In this document: piece after piece, positions 5,631-9,628 of the stretch
How the letters are laid out: each line of letters starts with the position of its first letter
How positions within the stretch are numbered: the first letter of the stretch is position 1
Assembly (NCBI GenBank): GCA_014377915.1
Contig: JACMOT010000532.1
Location: 1 to 9,628 of the forward strand
Length of the DNA stretch: 9,628 bases
Direction: 5' to 3'
Origin: Tardiphaga sp.
GTDB taxonomy: Bacteria; Pseudomonadota; Alphaproteobacteria; Rhizobiales; Xanthobacteraceae
The notes under the pieces: model-generated
Told to the model about the DNA's origin: nothing
Seen by the model: only the letters and a program-made list of their open reading frames with translations
Database searches by the model: none
Position numbers and translations under genes: made by a program

Positions 5631-6863
5631 ATGACCTTCGACCTCATCCTGCGCAACGCCGCCATCGTCGATCGCGCGGGCATCGCCGATATCGGCATCC
5701 GTCACGGCCGCTTCACCGCTATTGAAGCTGACCTCCCCAAGAGCGCGCCGGAACAGGATCTGGCCGGTCGCCTCGTCGTTGGCGGTTTCGTCGAAACCCA
5801 CATCCATCTCGACAAGTCCTGCCTGCTCGGCCGCTGCAATTGCGAGCAGGGCACGCTGGCGGAGGCGATCGGCGAAGTCGCCAGGGCCAAGCGCGGCTTC
5901 ACCGAGGAGGACGTCTACGCCCGCGCTTCGCAGACGCTGGAGAAGGCGATCAAGCACGGCACCACGCAGATGCGCACCCATGTCGAGGTCGATCCCCGCG
6001 TCGGCCTCACCAGTTTTCGCGCGCTCAAGCAACTCAAGGCGGACTATGCCTGGGCGATCGATCTGCAGCTCTGCGTGTTTCCGCAGGAAGGCCTGCTCGA
6101 CGATCCCGGCTGCGAGGACATCATGCTGCGGGCGATGAAAGAGGGCGCCGACGTGGTCGGCGGTGCGCCCTATATGGACAAGGATTCGCACGGCCAGATT
6201 GCCAGGATCTTCGAAATGGCAAAGACATTTGGCACCGACATCGATTTCCATCTCGATTTCGCGCTCGATCCCACCCATCTCGACCTCGACGAGGTCTGCC
6301 GCATGGCGACGGCCACCGGCTGGGGCGGTCGCGTGGCCATCGGCCATGTGACGAAGCTGTCCGCGATGCCCAGGGCCGGCTTCGAGGCCGCGGCGAAACG
6401 CCTCGCCGATGCCGGCGTCGCGGTCACCGTGCTGCCGGCCACCGACCTGTTCCTCACCGCCCGCGACCACGAATTCAACGTGCCGCGCGGCGTTACCGCG
6501 GCTCACAAACTGCGCGCGCTCGGCGTCAACGCCAACGTCTCCACCAACAACGTCCTCAATCCATTCACACCGTTCGGCGATGTCTCGCTGATCCGGATGA
6601 TCAACCTCTATGCCAATGTGCTGCAGGTCGGCACGTCAGACGAACTCGCTTTCTGTCTCGACATGGTGACGTCGGCGTCGGCCCGGCTGCTCAACCGCGG
6701 CGATTACGGCATCAAGGTCGGTAACCCCGCCGACCTCGTGGTGCTGGATTGTGCCACCAAGGCGGAGGCGGTATGCGAGGTCGCGCAGCCTCTGTTCGGG
6801 CTGAAGCGCGGCGTTCGCACCTTCACCAGGCCCGCCGCCACGCTGCACCGGCCCACGAACTGA
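5631..6863 (+). CDS. Amidohydrolase-superfamily enzyme of the CodA/AtzC (cytosine deaminase-like) group
   Basis: A 410-residue cytoplasmic TIM-barrel metal hydrolase. The N-terminal DLILRNAAIVD and C-terminal GNPADLVVLD strands form the small beta-sandwich typical of the family. Metal-site motif THIHLDK gives H57, H59 and K62; further conserved histidines are H207 (DFHLD) and H239 (GHVTK). H207 and H239 are 32 residues apart, the same as H214 and H246 in E. coli CodA as I recall it. At the CodA Glu217 position there is F210, and at the CodA Asp313 position there is N306 (VSTNNVLNP), so two key acidic residues are absent. Cytosine deamination is therefore unlikely and the substrate is open; a ring amide, ureide or N-substituted amide is plausible. 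AAGGA at 5618-5622 precedes the ATG by 8 bases. The amidase gene follows after 15 bases, suggesting consecutive steps. Confidence 0.88.
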   Translation: MTFDLILRNAAIVDRAGIADIGIRHGRFTAIEADLPKSAPEQDLAGRLVVGGFVETHIHLDKSCLLGRCNCEQGTLAEAIGEVARAKRGFTEEDVYARASQTLEKAIKHGTTQMRTHVEVDPRVGLTSFRALKQLKADYAWAIDLQLCVFPQEGLLDDPGCEDIMLRAMKEGADVVGGAPYMDKDSHGQIARIFEMAKTFGTDIDFHLDFALDPTHLDLDEVCRMATATGWGGRVAIGHVTKLSAMPRAGFEAAAKRLADAGVAVTVLPATDLFLTARDHEFNVPRGVTAAHKLRALGVNANVSTNNVLNPFTPFGDVSLIRMINLYANVLQVGTSDELAFCLDMVTSASARLLNRGDYGIKVGNPADLVVLDCATKAEAVCEVAQPLFGLKRGVRTFTRPAATLHRPTN

Positions 6864-6878
6864 TTCACGGAGATCTCG

Positions 6879-8054
6879 ATGCCGATCAACGACACGCTGA
6901 ATGCCTTTGTCGCCCATGGCCGCATCGATGTGCGGACGACGAATGAAGGCCCACTCGCGGGCTTGAGCTTCGCCGTGAAGGACTTTTACGACATCAAGGG
7001 CCTGCCGACCGCCGCCGGCAGCCCGGAATGGCTGGCGACGCATCCGGTGCCCACCCTCTCGACGCCAATCTATGATCGCCTGCTCGCGGCCGGCGGCACA
7101 TTCGTCGGCAAGACCCACACCGACGAACTGGCGTGGAGCCTGAACGGCGAGAACGCGCATTACGGCACGCCGACCAATCCGGCCGCGCCCGGCCGGATTC
7201 CCGGCGGCTCCTCCAGCGGCTCGGCGTCGGCCACCGCCGGCGGACTGGTCGATTTTGCGATTGGCTCCGACACCGGCGGCTCGGGGCGGCTGCCCGCCAG
7301 CTATTGCGGCGTCTATGGCATCCGCACCACCCATGGCCGCATCCCGCTCGCGGCTGCCGTGCCGCTGGCGCCGAGCTACGACACGGCTGGCTGGTTTTCG
7401 CGCAGCGCCGACATGATGCAGACAATCGGCGATGTGTTGCTCGACGGCGCCCGCGCGCCGCGCAAGATCACCAAGGTGCTGGTGGCGCGCGATCTGTTCG
7501 CGGCGATCGATGACCGTGTCACCGCCGCGCTGCGGCCCTCGGTTGACAAATTGCTGGCGCTGGTCGGCACCAGCGAGGCGGTCGATGTCGCGAGCGGCGA
7601 TATCGCCGCGTGGCGCAACGTGTTTCGCGTCATCCAGTCGGAAGAGGCCTGGGCCGCGCAGGGCGAATGGATTTTGGCGACGAAGCCGAAATTCGGCCCC
7701 GGCGTCAAGGAACGCTTCGCGGCCGCGGCATTGATGGACACGGCCGAGATCGCCGCCGCCAAGGCATTGCGCGAAACCATTGTCGCGCGATTGTTGTCGC
7801 TGATGACACCGGACACCGTGATGGTGCTGCCGACCTCGCCGGGCATCGCGCCCTTGCTCAACACCCCGGCCGACCAGCTCGATACCTTCCGCTTCCGCGC
7901 CATCGAGCTGTTGTGCCTCGCCGGCCATGCCGGCCTGCCGCAGATTTCGATTCCGGCCGCCACGCTCGATGGCTGCCCGCTCGGCCTGTCGATCATCGGC
8001 GCAAGGAATTGCGACGAGGATATTCTGGCGCTGGCGGTGCAATTGGCGAAGTAG
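6879..8054 (+). CDS. Amidase-signature family amidohydrolase, compact AMI1-like type
   Basis: A 391-residue amidase-signature enzyme that would hydrolyse an amide to a carboxylate plus ammonia or an amine. The Ser-cisSer-Lys triad is complete: K34 in FAVKDFYD, cis-Ser S111 in GGSSSGSA, and nucleophile S135 in DTGGSGRLP, with the usual 24-residue spacing between the serines. The segment GENAHYGTPTNP followed by RIPGGSSSGSA resembles, from memory, indole-3-acetamide hydrolase AMI1 of plants and its bacterial relatives. It is shorter than GatA or AtzE (about 450-490 residues) and lacks the C-terminal domain of allophanate hydrolase. No signal peptide is seen, so it is cytoplasmic. GGAGA at 6869-6873 lies 5 bases before the ATG. 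As the last operon gene it is a likely final ammonia-releasing step. Whether indoleacetamide is a substrate cannot be told. Confidence 0.9.
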   Translation: MPINDTLNAFVAHGRIDVRTTNEGPLAGLSFAVKDFYDIKGLPTAAGSPEWLATHPVPTLSTPIYDRLLAAGGTFVGKTHTDELAWSLNGENAHYGTPTNPAAPGRIPGGSSSGSASATAGGLVDFAIGSDTGGSGRLPASYCGVYGIRTTHGRIPLAAAVPLAPSYDTAGWFSRSADMMQTIGDVLLDGARAPRKITKVLVARDLFAAIDDRVTAALRPSVDKLLALVGTSEAVDVASGDIAAWRNVFRVIQSEEAWAAQGEWILATKPKFGPGVKERFAAAALMDTAEIAAAKALRETIVARLLSLMTPDTVMVLPTSPGIAPLLNTPADQLDTFRFRAIELLCLAGHAGLPQISIPAATLDGCPLGLSIIGARNCDEDILALAVQLAK

Positions 8055-8071
8055 CGCACCAGCCGTGCGCT

Positions 8072-8201
8072 CCCTCGCCCCGCGCTTGCGGGGAGAGGGC
8101 TGGGGTGAGGGGCTCTTGTGAGTGAAACGCTGGCAGCCCCTCACCCGGCATGCGCGCTGACGCGCGATGCCGACCTCTCCCCGCGGAAGAGCGGGGAGAG
8201 G
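8072..8201. repeat. Hairpin cluster between convergent genes
   Basis: Four consecutive stem-loops fill the 172-base gap (8055-8226) between the amidase and tex stop codons. (a) 8072-8083 pairs with 8088-8099, a GC-rich 12-base stem with one mismatch and loop GCTT. (b) GGGTGAGGGGCT (8103-8114) pairs perfectly with AGCCCCTCACCC (8135-8146). (c) CGGCATGCGCG (8146-8156) pairs with 8161-8172 with one bulged G. (d) CCTCTCCCCGC (8174-8184) pairs perfectly with 8191-8201. The GCGGGGAGAGG unit occurs widely in rhizobial intergenic repeats. No T-run follows any stem on either strand, so a bidirectional terminator role is plausible but not of the textbook type. Confidence 0.8.
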
Positions 8202-8226
8202 TGAAGAGCCACAGCGCTCGTCGCTC

Positions 8227-9628
8227 CTATTTCGACTTCCCCGCGCCCTTTTCCGCGGCGCGGCGCAGGGCTTCCGCAAAGGCGCCGCCCGGTGCCGCTT
8301 CACCCGGCTTGATTGGCGCCGACGAACTCATCTTCTGCCGCTCCGGCACGCGCGGACCGCGGTCGCCCTGCGGGCGTTCGGCCTTGGGCCCCACGGCATC
8401 GTCCATCCGCAGGCTCAGCGCGATGCGTTTTCGCGCGACCTCGACTTCAAGCACCTTCACCTTGACGATGTCGCCGGACTTCACCACTTCGCGCGGGTCC
8501 TTGATGAAGGTGTGCGACATCGCCGAGATGTGCACCAGCCCGTCCTGATGCACGCCGATATCGACAAAGGCGCCGAACGCCGCGACGTTGGTCACGGTGC
8601 CTTCCAGGATCATGCCGGGCTTGAGATCGCTCAGCTTCTCCACGCCTTCCATGAACACCGCCGCCTTGAAGGCGGGACGGGGATCGCGGCCGGGCTTTTC
8701 CAATTCGCGCAGAATATCCGTCACGGTCGGCAAGCCAAAGGTGTCGTCGACGAAGGACTTCGGCTGCACCGTGCGGAGAATTTCGGCATTGCCGATCAAC
8801 GCCTTGATGTCGCTCTTGGTCGCCGCCAGAATCTTTCGCACCAGCGGGTAGGCTTCCGGATGCACGCCGGACTTGTCGAGCGGATCCTCGCCGTCGCTGA
8901 TGCGCAAAAAGCCCGCGCATTGCTCGAACGCTTTCGGCCCGAGCCGCGGCACGTCCTTCAGCGCCTTGCGCGACTTGAACGGGCCGTTGGCGTCGCGATG
9001 CTGCACGATGCTCTGCGCCAGGCCGGAGCCGATGCCCGAAACGCGCGCCAGCAGCGGCGCGGAAGCAGTATTGACGTCGACGCCGACGCCGTTGACGCAG
9101 TCTTCCACCACCGCGTCGAGCGATTTCGCCAGCTTCGATTCACCGAGATCGTGCTGGTACTGGCCGACGCCGATCGCCTTGGGATCGATCTTCACCAGCT
9201 CCGCCAGCGGATCCTGTAGTCGCCGCGCGATCGACACCGCGCCGCGCAGCGTCACGTCGAGCTCCGGCAGTTCTTCGGAAGCGAAGGCCGAGGCCGAATA
9301 CACCGAGGCGCCGGCTTCCGACACCACGATCTTCGACATCTTCAAATCCGGCAGCAGCTTGACCAGCTCCATCGCCAGCTTGTCGGTCTCGCGCGAGGCG
9401 GTGCCGTTGCCGATCGCGATCAGATCGACCTTGTGCTTGACGGCGAGCTTGCCCAGCGTCGCCAGCGCGGCGTCCCACTGCCGCTGCGGCTCGTGCGGAT
9501 AGATAGCAAGCGTATCGACCACCTTGCCGGTGGCTCCGATCCCGGCGACCTTGACGCCGGAGCGGAAGCCGGGATCGAGCCCCATGGTGACGCGGGCGCC
9601 GGCGGGTGCGGCCAGCAGCAGGTCACGC
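8227..9628 (-). CDS. tex: Tex-family RNA-binding transcription accessory protein (C-terminal part)
   Basis: The reading frame is open to the window edge, so about 466 C-terminal codons are seen of a protein that is usually about 770 residues. The missing part is the N-terminal helix-rich region. In the visible part, the order is a YqgF/RNase H-like domain starting at [13 protein letters not shown], a helix-hairpin-helix pair ([18 protein letters not shown] and [18 protein letters not shown]), then an S1 domain from [20 protein letters not shown] to RIALSLRMD, and a charged, Pro/Ala-rich tail. The ATG at 9585 is internal: upstream codons read [14 protein letters not shown], continuous with the conserved Tex sequence. 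Tex binds nucleic acid and affects transcription and toxin gene expression in other bacteria. It converges on the catabolic operon and is functionally unrelated. Confidence 0.95.
   Translation of the reverse strand, partial: RDLLLAAPAGARVTMGLDPGFRSGVKVAGIGATGKVVDTLAIYPHEPQRQWDAALATLGKLAVKHKVDLIAIGNGTASRETDKLAMELVKLLPDLKMSKIVVSEAGASVYSASAFASEELPELDVTLRGAVSIARRLQDPLAELVKIDPKAIGVGQYQHDLGESKLAKSLDAVVEDCVNGVGVDVNTASAPLLARVSGIGSGLAQSIVQHRDANGPFKSRKALKDVPRLGPKAFEQCAGFLRISDGEDPLDKSGVHPEAYPLVRKILAATKSDIKALIGNAEILRTVQPKSFVDDTFGLPTVTDILRELEKPGRDPRPAFKAAVFMEGVEKLSDLKPGMILEGTVTNVAAFGAFVDIGVHQDGLVHISAMSHTFIKDPREVVKSGDIVKVKVLEVEVARKRIALSLRMDDAVGPKAERPQGDRGPRVPERQKMSSSAPIKPGEAAPGGAFAEALRRAAEKGAGKSK

Noticed and set aside
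8072..8201. A CRISPR-like array, suggested by repeated GGGGAGAGG units
   Set aside because: The units are inverted arms of hairpins, not regularly spaced direct repeats with unique spacers.

Overview
The window is GC-rich chromosomal DNA of an alphaproteobacterium, most likely Nitrobacteraceae (Bradyrhizobium or Rhodopseudomonas type). Codon use, protein families and intergenic palindromes of the kind that carry CCCCGGAATGAC or GGACGCGGTGC arms suggest this. It holds six genes, two of them notable in architecture, and one structured divergent promoter region.

Layout. (1) 22-453, minus strand: small SnoaL/NTF2-fold protein. (2) 454-701: divergent control region with two exact sigma-54 promoter matches (TGGCAC-N5-TTGCT) facing opposite ways, plus a tandem 12-mer and a large dyad between them. 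(3) 702-5409, plus strand: HAAT-family (branched-chain amino acid/amide) ABC importer, made of a periplasmic binding protein, a LivH-type permease, and one 830-residue polypeptide that fuses the LivM permease to the LivG and LivF ATPases. (4) 5631-8054, plus strand: CodA/AtzC-type amidohydrolase, then a compact amidase-signature enzyme resembling AMI1. (5) 8055-8226: strongly hairpin-rich intergenic region between convergent genes. (6) 8227 to the window end, minus strand: C-terminal part of the Tex RNA-binding protein, which is unrelated housekeeping.

How it fits together. The plus-strand genes look like one catabolic operon: import of a small amide or cyclic nitrogen compound, hydrolysis by the amidohydrolase, then amide-bond cleavage that would release ammonia or an amine. 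Sigma-54 control fits a nitrogen-scavenging role. The oppositely oriented SnoaL-like gene has its own matching sigma-54 promoter and is probably part of the same regulon. The substrate is unknown. The amidohydrolase lacks two acidic residues that are catalytic or metal-binding in cytosine deaminase, so its chemistry should not be copied from CodA. The activator of the sigma-54 promoters is not in the window.

Gaps: no stretch longer than 300 bases lacks a gene. The intergenic regions 454-701, 1890-2044, 5410-5630 and 8055-8226 are described individually. No tRNA, rRNA, CRISPR array or insertion sequence is seen.
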